64,000 bases of DNA. Origin: Candidatus Aramenus sulfurataquae (GTDB lineage Archaea; Thermoproteota; Thermoprotei_A; Sulfolobales; Sulfolobaceae). Both the position numbers and the translations under genes were made by a program. The stretch's first letter is position 1; every line of letters starts with the position of its first letter. Location: the NCBI GenBank assembly GCA_000565255.1, contig ASRH01000003.1:124001-188000 (forward strand), in the 5' to 3' direction. The notes under the pieces were generated by a model. It had not been told where the DNA came from. It worked only from the letters and a program-made list of their open reading frames with translations, and made no database searches. Positions 37,301-45,948 of this stretch are shown here, in pieces.

Positions 37301-38218
37301 ATGATAGAGACGCTGGAATTAACCAAAGTGTACTCATTGAAGGGTAAGGAAGTAGTAGCCTTGTCCTCTGTCACCTTCTCTACTAAGGGAGGCATAACTG
37401 CCATTGTAGGGCATAACGGTGCAGGTAAGACAACGCTGATCAAGGTGCTCTCCACGTTGGTTATTCCCACCTCTGGTGACGCGTTCGTGGAGGGCTACAG
37501 CGTTACCAGGGACGAAAAGAAGGTGAGGGAGTTGATAGGCCTAGTTAGCGTGAGCGAGAGGCAGTTCTACTATAGGCTGTCCGCCATGGACAACTTGCTC
37601 TTCTTCTCCTCTCTTCAAGGGCTCTCCTTGAGGGAAGCGAGGTCGAGGGTAAGGGAACTCCTGGAAATGCTGGGCCTTAGGGAGTGGGAAAACGTGCCTT
37701 ACATGAAGTTCAGCACTGGAATGCAGAGGAAACTTGCTCTGGCGAGGGCCCTAATAACCGACCCTCCTGTGCTACTCTTAGACGAGCCTACCCTTGGCCT
37801 AGACCCAATTTCTGCCAGGGAGTTCAGGAACTTGCTAAAGGGACTAAGGGGGAAAACTGTGCTCTTCTCATCTCACTACTTAAAGGAGGTGGAGGAGCTA
37901 GCGGATAAAGTAGTATTACTGAAGAGGGGGAGGAAAGTCGGGGAAGGAACGCCAGAGGAACTCAAAGCCAAGCTAGGCAGGATGGTGGAGGTTAGGGTAA
38001 AGAGCGTGCCTAGGGGAATGGAAAGGTTTGTGGTGGTAGATCACGGAGGAGTATCTGTCCTTAGGTTACCAGAAAAGGAAGTGGACAAGGTAGAGGGCTT
38101 CGAGGAGTTAAGGGTAGTGGAGCCGACACTAGAGGACGTTTACGCCTACTTTGTGGGGGAGGAACAGGACACCGCAAGGATGGAGAGGGTGAGGAGAAGG
38201 TGGATGCCAAGGGACTAA
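37301..38218 (+). CDS. ABC transporter ATP-binding protein
   Basis: The 305-residue ATPase has Walker [10 protein letters not shown] (about 38-46), signature [15 protein letters not shown] and Walker [13 protein letters not shown], followed by the H-loop [15 protein letters not shown]. The C terminus (about 225-305) has the extra domain seen in DrrA/CcmA-type drug or lipid exporters. The permease gene overlaps its end by 19 bases. No regulator is directly linked. Confidence 0.9.
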   Translation: MIETLELTKVYSLKGKEVVALSSVTFSTKGGITAIVGHNGAGKTTLIKVLSTLVIPTSGDAFVEGYSVTRDEKKVRELIGLVSVSERQFYYRLSAMDNLLFFSSLQGLSLREARSRVRELLEMLGLREWENVPYMKFSTGMQRKLALARALITDPPVLLLDEPTLGLDPISAREFRNLLKGLRGKTVLFSSHYLKEVEELADKVVLLKRGRKVGEGTPEELKAKLGRMVEVRVKSVPRGMERFVVVDHGGVSVLRLPEKEVDKVEGFEELRVVEPTLEDVYAYFVGEEQDTARMERVRRRWMPRD

Positions 38219-39021
38219 TGAGTGCGTTGTCGAAGCTTTACGCTTTCCTCTACTTGAGGGGACTTAAAGTATGGCTCTCCTATAGGACTCAAGTTATCCT
38301 TACAGTGCTTTCGTGGACCCTCCCGGTGTTTACCTATTACTTTGTGGGCACTTCCCTTGGGAACAGCTTCGTGGAAGACATAGGCGTCAAGGACTACACA
38401 AGCTTTTTCGTTATAGGTCTCGCCTTCCAGGGCTACGTGTCTTCTGTGATAACCACTGTAAGCCAGAGGATCAGGAACGAGCAACTGTACGGCACTATAG
38501 AGTATTACGTCCTGTCGAGGTCAGGGGTAACCTCATTCCTCTTCTACTCTTCGCTTTGGGGATTTACGGTAAACACGGTAAACGCGGTGATAATACTCCT
38601 TGTGGGCTTGGGCTTGGGGGTTAGGTACAACGTTAACGTTCTCCCCTCCTTAGCAATAGTAGCGATGCTACTGCTCTCAACGCTAGGCCTCGCGTTTTTG
38701 TCAGGGGCCTTTACGATGGTAATAAAACAGGGCAACCCAATATCGTTCTTTTTCTCCACGTTTACTACCTTAACTACTGGAGTTGTGTTCCCTGTAACTG
38801 TGCTTCCCCCATTGGTTAGGGACGTGAGTTTTGCTCTACCCCTTACGTGGGCCCTCGATGGCCTTAGGCTCACGATGCTAAATGGCTATTCCTTGACGCA
38901 AGTTGCCCCCATACTAGAGGTTTTAGCGCTATTTGATATAGTGCTAGTTCCCCTAGGGATATGGGCCTTTAAATACGCGTTCAAAATAGCTAGAGTTAAG
39001 GGCACCCTAGGAGAGTATTAA
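38200..39021 (+). CDS. ABC-2 type transporter permease
   Basis: The 273-residue protein has six predicted membrane helices and the amphipathic [22 protein letters not shown] segment after helix 2 that marks ABC-2 permeases. It overlaps the ATPase gene by 19 bases and is surely co-translated. It belongs to a different subgroup from the permease at 25.2 kb: helix order is similar but there is little sequence likeness. The exported compound is not evident. Confidence 0.85.
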   Translation: MDAKGLMSALSKLYAFLYLRGLKVWLSYRTQVILTVLSWTLPVFTYYFVGTSLGNSFVEDIGVKDYTSFFVIGLAFQGYVSSVITTVSQRIRNEQLYGTIEYYVLSRSGVTSFLFYSSLWGFTVNTVNAVIILLVGLGLGVRYNVNVLPSLAIVAMLLLSTLGLAFLSGAFTMVIKQGNPISFFFSTFTTLTTGVVFPVTVLPPLVRDVSFALPLTWALDGLRLTMLNGYSLTQVAPILEVLALFDIVLVPLGIWAFKYAFKIARVKGTLGEY

Positions 39022-39109
39022 GTGAAGTAGCCCTTTTTTGACCTATCGCAACATACTACCCTCAAAGGGACTAGGCTATCGAGACTTATCGTTAGGCTTC
39101 CTTAAAGCT

Positions 39110-39891
39110 TTAGCCTCTCTCAAACTCTTTGTTAAGGAACTCTTCCACTGGTATTTCGTATATCGTCATTTCGCCCTTTCCACCTAACGTAAGCATTCTA
39201 GACAGTGCCTCCTCTCCATAATACTTATGCCCTTCTAGTTCTAGTCTAGCATTTTCTATCTTATCGTCACTAATAATTGCTTTGAATTTAAAGTTATCAC
39301 CCTTTATTATCATTAATCCAAATTTAATATCTGGGAGCGATTTCATATTCTCTATTATCTCTGTCGTGGAACCGGTTACCCTTTTCACTTGATTAAGCGT
39401 AAAGTCCACTTCTGGGTTAATGGACCTTAGGTGGGGAACCAAGTGTTTATCTACTACGTGTTCCGAGACGTTCCCTAAGGAGCTCCCAAAGAGTTTTTGC
39501 AGGATGCTGTGCTTGAACTCTGTTATTGCCAACACCCTTACCTTTGTCACCTCGTCCTTTTGCGTCAAGTAGAAGGACACCTCAAGACTCATCTTACCGT
39601 CGTCGCTTTCTCCCTTGTACGAGATGGAGTTTGGGGAGATCTCTGGACCTATCATGGTCCCTCTAATGCTGTTTAGTTTACCCTTGTTGTCTTCAAAAAC
39701 GAATACCGCTCTGAACTTGTTGATTGGGGCGATTGCGTCCCTTCAGGGACGAAGTTTCCCTTTTCCTTGTCAAACACCGTGTAAAACACCAAATGCCCCG
39801 TAATTCCCGCGAACCTATATGGGTCGGCAAGTATAGAGACTAAGGAGGACTTGCTTCTCTTTACAGAAATTTCCTGAGAGTAACTTTCCAT
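39110..39891 (-). pseudogene. SRPBCC-like Sulfolobales protein split by a one-base frameshift
   Basis: Two minus-strand frames join into one protein of about 260 residues. The first (from 39891, MESYSQEISVKRSKSS) ends with ...FVPEG at a GGG run (39740-39742). The second resumes with APINKFRAVFVFEDNKG and runs to 39110. Adding one G to the run restores EGDAIAPINKF. The sequence resembles the Sulfolobales STK_08120-type SRPBCC proteins in its N-terminal half. It is a frameshifted gene or a sequencing error in a homopolymer. Confidence 0.65.
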
Positions 39892-40064
39892 GGTTTATTA
39901 AAATTATCTGATATATATTAACTTTTCTATAAAAACCCTGCGAGAGTTTACATTCTAATGATAAATTTGCCTATATTTAACAACAATTACATACCGTGTG
40001 GCTCCCTACGCTTTCCTTCCCTACAACTTCTCACTGACCGCTTGCACGTAAACTTCCGTAAAGA

Positions 40065-40074
40065 GTTTTATACT
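40065..40074 (+). promoter_or_regulatory. TATA box, leaderless promoter
   Basis: GTTTTATACT lies about 27 bases upstream of the GTG start at 40098. Confidence 0.6.
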
Positions 40075-40097
40075 AAATGTGGTAACTGCTCACTACA

Positions 40098-41246
40098 GTG
40101 TCGAGAGACAAGTACATTGTTATTGGTCTTATTGTCATGTTATTTAACTCCCTGTATCAGTACTCTTGGAACGCCCTAGAACCTCTAATCCAGGAAGTCC
40201 TTAAGAGCGGAATAGTCCACGTTGAGGTGGCCTTCTCCCTGTTTACCTTGTTCTCAACTACCTTCCAGATAGTTGGAGGCCACATAGCCGACTCAAGGGG
40301 ACCGAAGAAAATCGGCTTAGTATCTTCCATTTTATCGTCATTAGGATTTCTAGGTTCATCTTATTCTACTTCAATACTTTGGTTCTATTTCTTTTGGTCT
40401 ATTGGGAGTATAGGAGAGGGAATTCTTTATGGTATTGCTTCTAATTTAGCTATAAAATGGTATAAAGAGAGGAGAGGACTAGCAACAGGTATAGTATCAC
40501 TAGGTTTCGGTTTAGGTGCAACTATTGCGAATCCCTTGATATTAAAGGCGAATAGCTTTAGGGAGGTGGGGTTAGCCATAGGGCTAGTTGAGTTGGCGAT
40601 CCTGCCTGTTCTCCTTTACCTGTCTGACTACCCATCAAGGGACGTCTACGGGATGAGGGTTAGGGAGGTGCTGTCAAGAAAGGACTGGTGGCTTATCTAC
40701 TTTTCCTTCGTGCTCTCCTCCGTTCCCCTACTCGTGGTCTCCTCTTCCCTAACTGCAATAGGAAAGGGTCTGCCATTCAACGATCTAGCCCTCCTGATAA
40801 CCATATTTCCGCTGTTGAGCGGGGCGAGCAGGCCTATCTTAGGGCTAGTCTCAGACAAGATAGGGAGAGTTAAGGCGTCCTTACTTACCAACACAGCAAT
40901 CCTCCTTGGATCGTCGTTACTCTTCGTCGGCGCTACGCCAGTAGCGGTGGTGCTAATAGGATTCTTTGGAGGTAGCCTCATCACTCTTTACTTTTCCTTG
41001 ATAGGCGACTTTTTTGGCACTAGGTTCTCTACGTCTAACAATGCAGTCCTCTACACGGGAAAGGCCATCTCCGGTGTCCTAGGTAGCGTATTCTTCAGTT
41101 ATCTCTTAACTGTCTCGATCGGAGTAGCAGGCTTGTACGTAACAGTCTCCTCGTTAATAGGTACAATGTTCTTAGTACTTTTCACATTAAGGAGGACGGG
41201 AAGCGGTATGTCCAAGAGTCATCGAGAGAAATATGAAAATATTTAA
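40098..41246 (+). CDS. MFS transporter, OFA-like
   Basis: The 382-residue protein has twelve membrane helices. HIADSRGPKKIGLVSSI after helix 2 and RPILGLVSDKIGRVKASLL in the second half are MFS loop motifs, and the general pattern resembles oxalate/formate or monocarboxylate carriers. GTG is the start, backed by a TATA box. The following membrane-protein gene has its TATA box inside the last codons of this gene, so it is transcribed separately as well. Confidence 0.8.
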   Translation: MSRDKYIVIGLIVMLFNSLYQYSWNALEPLIQEVLKSGIVHVEVAFSLFTLFSTTFQIVGGHIADSRGPKKIGLVSSILSSLGFLGSSYSTSILWFYFFWSIGSIGEGILYGIASNLAIKWYKERRGLATGIVSLGFGLGATIANPLILKANSFREVGLAIGLVELAILPVLLYLSDYPSRDVYGMRVREVLSRKDWWLIYFSFVLSSVPLLVVSSSLTAIGKGLPFNDLALLITIFPLLSGASRPILGLVSDKIGRVKASLLTNTAILLGSSLLFVGATPVAVVLIGFFGGSLITLYFSLIGDFFGTRFSTSNNAVLYTGKAISGVLGSVFFSYLLTVSIGVAGLYVTVSSLIGTMFLVLFTLRRTGSGMSKSHREKYENI

Positions 41247-41250
41247 ATAT
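41241..41250 (+). promoter_or_regulatory. TATA box deciding the start at 41272
   Basis: ATTTAAATAT overlaps the stop codon region of the MFS gene and lies about 27 bases upstream of the ATG at 41272. It favours this start over the in-frame ATG at 41233. Confidence 0.65.
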
Positions 41251-41271
41251 TTCTGGTTATACATTTATTCA

Positions 41272-41952
41272 ATGTCTGAGTCGTTATTAAAGCCAGGCAC
41301 AACGCCGTGGGAGATAGTTGTTGGGTATTTTGTGGTTGCTGCCGCAGTAGCGGGGCTCATCCTCTGGAAAGCTAGGCCTAAGTTCACCACGCTAGATCTG
41401 GTTTACGTTGCCATAGGAGGGGCTATGACGGCAGTTGCCGATCACGTTGTTGGAGACGCGATATTTCTTCCTTCGCCAATATACCCCTTAGTCAACCCGC
41501 CAGTCTGGTTTAGGATCATCGTCTTCTTTATTACAGTAGGTCTAGTGAGGAAAGTTGGGGCGGGGATGTTTGGTATGGCGGTATTTGACCTTGTTGGAGA
41601 CCTACTTCACTTCGGCTTTGGAGGAGAGCCCTTGTGGTTGTTCGAGGACGTGCTGACCTACGGGTTTATGGTCGACTTAACCATTTTTCTGACTAAGGGA
41701 AAGATCTTCGGGATCGGCTCTAAAGGAAGTAATTACGCTATGGCCCTAATCGAAGGCCTTTTACTGGGCTTCGCGTTTACCTTCGTGCACCCGTTCTTCA
41801 CGTACGGGTTCTTTGCCCCCTTAATATTTGGTTTTGTGCCAGACCAAGCAAGGATCTTGTACTTGTTTATAAGTTACTTACCAGGAGACTTGATTATAGG
41901 GGCAATCTCTGGAGTAATATCATTAAGGGTTGCAAAAACAGTTGCTATATAA
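41272..41952 (+). CDS. Polytopic membrane protein, possible ECF-type substrate-binding component
   Basis: From MSESLLKPGTTPWEIV the product is 226 residues with six membrane segments. The pattern is a short N terminus, AIGGAMTAVADHVVGDAIF near residue 50, then long hydrophobic helices. This resembles S components of energy-coupling-factor vitamin transporters, but no ECF ATPase or T component is nearby. The family is not certain. It could serve with a transporter encoded elsewhere. Confidence 0.55.
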   Translation: MSESLLKPGTTPWEIVVGYFVVAAAVAGLILWKARPKFTTLDLVYVAIGGAMTAVADHVVGDAIFLPSPIYPLVNPPVWFRIIVFFITVGLVRKVGAGMFGMAVFDLVGDLLHFGFGGEPLWLFEDVLTYGFMVDLTIFLTKGKIFGIGSKGSNYAMALIEGLLLGFAFTFVHPFFTYGFFAPLIFGFVPDQARILYLFISYLPGDLIIGAISGVISLRVAKTVAI

Positions 41953-41993
41953 AATAAAATAAAAAATAAAAAGAAAGGGATGAAGGAGTAAAC

Positions 41994-42197
41994 TTAGAAG
42001 TCTTCTTGTGGTCTTGCTAACGAGGCTGAAAAAGATAAGCCAGAGATGGTAAGCAACAGAACTCCAAGGTATAATGGCACTTCGGGGGCGTGTGCGAAGT
42101 AGGCTATTTGTCCAAAGATGGAGGTCAATATTAGAAAGGCTCCTACTATTCCTACTATGCCACAACTGCAAATCCTAAGTATTCTCATTTTTACCAC
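41994..42197 (-). CDS. Small membrane protein
   Basis: The 67-residue product has two membrane segments (about 12-30 and 40-58) and two N-terminal cysteines (RICSCG). The start is GTG at 42197 or ATG at 42188; an A/T-rich TATA element lies 25-30 bases upstream of both. It is not recognised. Confidence 0.55.
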   Translation of the reverse strand: MVKMRILRICSCGIVGIVGAFLILTSIFGQIAYFAHAPEVPLYLGVLLLTISGLSFSASLARPQEDF

Positions 42198-42359
42198 AAG
42201 ATAATAATGGAGCGAAAATTTAAAAATTTAACTATTTTTCGAAAATAACATTTCTAGATGAACTTTAATCTTATCTCCTGAAGGTAGTGATAGAAGTGTA
42301 TTCCAAGGCCAAGAGTACGTAAAAAATTTTAACAACGGAATGTCACGATTGTAAGAGCC

Positions 42360-43397
42360 ATGCTCTTGGACACGCTTATAGCCCTCCCAGTTCTATTGGA
42401 CCTAGGTCTGCTGTACCAGATCTGGAAGGAGAGGGACTTCTTCAAGAACTTTGGTTCCTTTCATGCTTTTGCGTCGGTGATCGTCCCGGTAAAAGGAATA
42501 GACAACGGTTTAGAGGATAACGTGAAGTCCTTACTCTCGCAGGAATACCCAGACCCCTACGAAGTTATATACGTGGTAGAAGAAGATGACCCTGTTCAGG
42601 AAGTCCTAAAGAAGTTCAACGTTAAGGTTGTGAAGGCGGAGGACTTATGTGACAAGTGCAGCGGAAAGATAAGGGCACAGCTTACTGGATTGAAGTACGC
42701 CAAAGGAAACGTTATTGTATTTGCCGACTCAGACACGCGATTCCACAGGAATTGGCTAAGGGAACTAGTAGCGCCCCTTGGAGCTTACATGGCTTCAACT
42801 ACCTTTTCCATAGCGAAGCCCGCTAGGCTAACCCTAAACAACGTGTTGAGGGCTGGGTTCTGGACGTTAGGCTTTGAGTCGCAAGCGTTAGGGGGCACGT
42901 TCCTGTGGGGAGGGTCAATGGCGTTCAAGAGGGAGTTCTTCGACGAAGAGGTCATAAAGGAGCTCTCGAGAGAGTGGTGCGACGATTGTACCCTTACTAG
43001 GATAGTGAAGAGAAGAGGAGGGAAGATAGCTCTCGTAGGGAGGGCAGAGCCGTTGAACGTTTACGACGAGAAAGACTTGTGGAAGTGGGCAGAGAGGCAG
43101 GTAATTACTGTGAGGGTCTACTCTAGGAGAGGGGCAAAAGCCTTCCTGCTGATAGGGGCGTACTTCGTTCTCCTCCTGGCTCTGCTTTTCGTCACATTGA
43201 GCCTGGTTTACGTCTCCCCATACTTTCTTTGGATAGTAAAGAACTTGCTCAGGACGAGGAGGAGGGAAGCTTTACTACCCTCAATTGCTTCAGTCCCTGG
43301 GGTAGTATTTGCGTGGTTAGTGCTAATAGCTAGCTGGAGGAAGAAGGAAGTAGTCTGGAGGGGAAGGGTCTACCAGATTACCCCCTCCTCGCCTTAA
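42360..43397 (+). CDS. Family 2 glycosyltransferase, ceramide glucosyltransferase-like
   Basis: The 345-residue protein has one N-terminal helix, a GT-A catalytic domain and two or three C-terminal membrane helices. FADSDTRF (about 121-128) is the DxD-type metal site, and WCDDCTLTRI (about 207) holds the acceptor-activating Asp. RQVITVR stands in for the Q-x-x-R-W motif. Such enzymes add sugar to lipids at the inner membrane face. The last codons and the stop (ITPSSP*) lie inside the 32-base hairpin repeat, so the natural C terminus may have been lost. Confidence 0.8.
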   Translation: MLLDTLIALPVLLDLGLLYQIWKERDFFKNFGSFHAFASVIVPVKGIDNGLEDNVKSLLSQEYPDPYEVIYVVEEDDPVQEVLKKFNVKVVKAEDLCDKCSGKIRAQLTGLKYAKGNVIVFADSDTRFHRNWLRELVAPLGAYMASTTFSIAKPARLTLNNVLRAGFWTLGFESQALGGTFLWGGSMAFKREFFDEEVIKELSREWCDDCTLTRIVKRRGGKIALVGRAEPLNVYDEKDLWKWAERQVITVRVYSRRGAKAFLLIGAYFVLLLALLFVTLSLVYVSPYFLWIVKNLLRTRRREALLPSIASVPGVVFAWLVLIASWRKKEVVWRGRVYQITPSSP

Positions 43398-43411
43398 AAG
43401 GCGAGGTTTGT
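43380..43411 (-). repeat. 32-base hairpin repeat, second solo copy
   Basis: A perfect palindrome CCTCGCCTT-AA-AAGGCGAGG lies at 43387-43406. With flanking bases, the segment matches 28900-28931 in inverted orientation in about 30 of 32 positions. It contains the stop codon of the glycosyltransferase gene and is followed by TTGTTCTTTT, so it may also end that transcript. It resembles the tnpB 3' tail. Confidence 0.65.
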
Positions 43412-43425
43412 TGTTCTTTTATCAA

Positions 43426-43548
43426 CTAGCCGTACTTGCACTTTACCCCTCCCTCTGGGAACTTAAACCTTATGGCGTTAAAAGGGCAGATCACCAGTGC
43501 TCCCCAGCACTCTAGGCATCTCTCGTAGTGTACCACTATTCCCTCCAT
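43426..43548 (-). CDS. FixX-like mini-ferredoxin with a missing cluster cysteine
   Basis: The frame encodes 40 residues. YERCLECWGALVICPFNAIRF aligns with the second half of FixX-type ferredoxins, where the motif is C-x2-C-x2-C-x3-CP. Here the third cysteine is Ala, and an extra Cys follows in VKCKYG at the C terminus. A TATATAAAAC element (43558-43567) lies about 27 bases before GTG 43536, which would give a 36-residue protein, so expression is likely. The protein may carry a [3Fe-4S] cluster or none. It could be a remnant of a larger ferredoxin. Confidence 0.6.
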   Translation of the reverse strand: MEGIVVHYERCLECWGALVICPFNAIRFKFPEGGVKCKYG

Positions 43549-43634
43549 ACACAAAGTTTTATATACACAATAAGATTGAGTAACTCAAGTTCTTTTCTGG
43601 CGGTTTAAACCATTATTATCTCTCATTGATATAA

Positions 43635-44042
43635 TTAGAGAAGTAATTCTTTTAAAGATCCTCCCAAAACGTACGCTATTGCCCCGGACATTACAATCCA
43701 CATGGCAATTGCAGTGTTCACTTCCTGGGATATAAGGAAGGGAGAGAACGGGTACGCGGAGTTGGAGTACTGCGGGAACTGGAGGAGGAATACAATGGAG
43801 TAAACAGTGTCGGCCGTCATCCAGACTATCAAGAGTCCTAGTTTCTTCATTATTGAAAGGCTACCTGCACATATTCCTGCCAGTACCCCTGAGGCTGTCA
43901 TAGAGGCGTCATTCATCGCCCTGAAAGTTGGGAAAGCCCCTGCAAGCGCAAAGAAGTAGGGGAGGTGCCAGAGCACTGCGAGAAAAGCTGAGGGCACTAT
44001 CCACACTGAAGAGCCTCTTATAACCTTCGGGAGGAATAGCAC
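43635..44042 (-). CDS. Membrane protein, DUF1404-like, possibly N-terminally truncated
   Basis: The 135-residue product has four membrane segments and the VLWHLPYFFALAGAF stretch that recalls DUF1404 proteins of Sulfolobales. Those are usually longer, with additional N-terminal helices. Here the GTG start at 44042 follows a stop codon directly, so the N terminus may be lost. The function of the family is unknown. A small membrane ORF is read divergently from the same gap. Confidence 0.55.
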   Translation of the reverse strand: MLFLPKVIRGSSVWIVPSAFLAVLWHLPYFFALAGAFPTFRAMNDASMTASGVLAGICAGSLSIMKKLGLLIVWMTADTVYSIVFLLQFPQYSNSAYPFSPFLISQEVNTAIAMWIVMSGAIAYVLGGSLKELLL

Positions 44043-44062
44043 TTATAGCGATTTCCATTATT

Positions 44063-44203
44063 ATGTTCTTCTTGGCCATATTTACCTCCGCTCTGGACTA
44101 CTTCGCGCCAGAACCTAGGTTGTTCGTCCCGTCCATCCTGCTCTTAATAGGGGTATTCATGGTAGGGCTATCCAAAACTAGGTTCGGCTATAGGCTAGAG
44201 TAA
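44063..44203 (+). CDS. Possible small membrane protein, 46 residues
   Basis: The ATG at 44063 opens a frame with two hydrophobic segments (MFFLAIFTSALDYFAPEP, then a second ending GVFMVGLSKTRFGYRLE). CTTATAAC at about 44017-44024 could act as TATA box. The frame extends upstream without another common start. It is not recognised, and it might be a piece of a longer membrane protein gene. Confidence 0.4.
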   Translation: MFFLAIFTSALDYFAPEPRLFVPSILLLIGVFMVGLSKTRFGYRLE

Positions 44204-44221
44204 TTTTGCATTTCCTCTTCA

Positions 44222-45379
44222 TTAAGTAAATATCCTTTTTGATATTATCATTTTCATGACGTTCATAGCTCCCTCAGCTCCAACTAAGTAAGACATTATT
44301 CCCCTATAGGCGATCTCAACCAAGGCGCCCTTTGTATAACCATAAGCTCCCATCCACATCATGACCGACTTTATTACGTCAAACGCCGTCTGTGGACCAA
44401 CCAGCTTGGCCATTGCAGAGTAGGCCGGTATCTGGTCTCTGAACTTTTCCTCGTTGTCCAACATCCACGCTGCCTTGTAGGTTAACAGCCTCGCCATCTC
44501 TAGCCTTGTATAAAGTTCTGATGCCTCGAAGGCTATAGCCTGGTGGTCCTTCAGCTTCTTCCCAAAGGCTTCCCTGTCTTTCGCGTAATTTAGTCCCATT
44601 TCGAGTATTGCTTCAGCACTACCTATACAAGCTGCTGAAACCAAAACTCTCGCGTGGTTAAAACCATCCATAGCGTAATAGAATCCCTTGTTTTCCTCTC
44701 CTATCAAGTTCTTAACTGGGACTTTAACTCCTTGATACCTCATGATACCCGTTGAGATCCCCATCCTGCCCGAGTTGGATATTAGGGACGTTTCAACTCC
44801 CTCTAGGTCTGTTGGTACGTATATCATTGAGATCCCTCTATGCCCTTCCGGCGAAGTCCTAACCAGCGTCAAGTGACCTCCTCCCCACTTCTTTGCCTCG
44901 CCCACCCCACTAATGTAAGACTTCTCCCCTTCGATTACGTAGTAGTCGCCCTCTTTCCTAGCCAATGTCTTGAGGTTGGCCACGTCGCTCCCGCCAGAAG
45001 GCTCAGTAGAGGCTATCCCAAGGAACCAATCACCGGAGACCACCTTTGGCAAGACTTCTTCCCTTATTCCCTTGCCGTATTTGTCCAAGACGTAACCCCA
45101 AGAGGCCTCCAAGAGGAACATCACAGCTGTGGCCATGCTGAAATCTGCCCTCGCTACTTCCTCCGCTGCTATCGCAGTTAACGTGAAGCTAGCTTTTTGT
45201 CCACCTACGTCTTCTGAGACGGGCATAGCCCACAGCCCAAGTTTGACCATATCCTTTACTAGATCCCTTGGTATACCTTCCTCGTCTATCTTCCTGACAA
45301 TTGGTCTGACCCTCTTAGAGAGGAAATCCCTTAGCTCCTCCCTGAAGAGGGCCTCTTCCTCTGAGAAGGAAAAGTCCAT
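44222..45379 (-). CDS. Acyl-CoA dehydrogenase
   Basis: The 385-residue flavoprotein has the N-terminal helical domain, the ACAD signature ITASTEPSGGSDVANLKT-like stretch (here FLGIASTEPSGGSDVANLK) and C-terminal GAYGYTKGALVEIAYRG. The catalytic base expected near residue 370 lies in LVGAEGAMNVMK. It oxidises acyl-CoA to enoyl-CoA and passes electrons to an electron-transfer flavoprotein. The etfB copy at 55.5 kb is intact but its etfA partner there is truncated, so a partner must be elsewhere. Confidence 0.9.
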   Translation of the reverse strand: MDFSFSEEEALFREELRDFLSKRVRPIVRKIDEEGIPRDLVKDMVKLGLWAMPVSEDVGGQKASFTLTAIAAEEVARADFSMATAVMFLLEASWGYVLDKYGKGIREEVLPKVVSGDWFLGIASTEPSGGSDVANLKTLARKEGDYYVIEGEKSYISGVGEAKKWGGGHLTLVRTSPEGHRGISMIYVPTDLEGVETSLISNSGRMGISTGIMRYQGVKVPVKNLIGEENKGFYYAMDGFNHARVLVSAACIGSAEAILEMGLNYAKDREAFGKKLKDHQAIAFEASELYTRLEMARLLTYKAAWMLDNEEKFRDQIPAYSAMAKLVGPQTAFDVIKSVMMWMGAYGYTKGALVEIAYRGIMSYLVGAEGAMNVMKMIISKRIFT

Positions 45380-45400
45380 AAATAATATTGCATTTTGGGG

Positions 45401-45592
45401 TTAAATTTCCGAGTTTCTTAAGCTCACGCACTCCGAGATTACATACACTTTCGACCTAGTGTCCTGGAGGCAGATCATTGCTGACGCCAATCCCTTTTCT
45501 CTTAATATTCTTATCGCCTCCCGAATTGTCCTCTCTGGGAGGCGCGTCTCTCCCTTAATTTCCTTGCGAACTCTGTATCAAAATCTACTTTA
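45401..45592 (-). pseudogene. Winged-helix transcription factor remnant
   Basis: One minus-strand frame reads PERTIREAIRILREKGLASA, a clear recognition-helix pattern, and runs on to a wing-like VYVISECVSLRNSEI end. The upstream part DFDTEFARKL is in another frame, so a shift of one base lies around 45555-45570. No common start codon precedes it at the expected distance from a TATA-like CCTTATAAAG. It is a decayed regulator of about 60 residues. Confidence 0.55.
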
Positions 45593-45626
45593 TAAGGAAA
45601 AATTTATAACTTACTATAAAATAGAG

Positions 45627-45858
45627 GTGCCGTTCTTTGAACCAGTGGTAATACCCAAGGACAAGGTAGGAAAAAGTAGAGGAAGGAGTGCCCCCAGATG
45701 AACTTTGTACCCTCATAAGTGAGGTGGCAAAGAGGGGAGTCCTCATAGCTGGGACAACAATAGACGGCAAGGTATCTTACTACAACATTTCCCCTAACAA
45801 GAAATGCATAAAGATAACGCTAAAGGACGGTAGAGTGTTCTACGTGAATAGGGACTAA
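45627..45858 (+). pseudogene. Small hypothetical gene with a frameshift in an A-run
   Basis: From GTG 45627 the frame reads PFFEPVVIPKDKVG; one base later, across GGAAAAAGT (45671-45679), the neighbouring frame continues KVEEGVPPDELCTLISEVAK and runs to TAA at 45856. A TATA run AATTTATAAC lies 25 bases upstream of the GTG. The join would give a protein of about 76 residues with a C-terminal beta-rich tail. It is not recognised. Either a frameshift mutation or programmed slippage on the A-run is possible. Confidence 0.5.
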
Positions 45859-45948
45859 ACCTTAGGAGAGACGTTCAATCACTAAAGTTTAAAAATTTTT
45901 ATATTTTTCAATAATTACGCTTTTATATTTTTCCGTGAGAAGTATATT

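Larger units (their letters stand above)
45380..45948. other. 569-base stretch holding two gene relics
   Basis: A winged-helix regulator remnant lies on the minus strand (45401 to about 45592) and a frameshifted 78-residue gene on the plus strand (45627-45858). The A/T-rich bases 45859-45948 contain the TATA box CTTTTATATT (45920-45929) of the peroxiredoxin gene. Confidence 0.6.

Noticed and set aside
42255-42300. Half of a C/D box sRNA-like pattern (GATGA, then CTGA, then GTGATAG)
   Set aside because: The first guide interval is 16 bases, longer than the archaeal norm, and no second D box follows the C'-like element.
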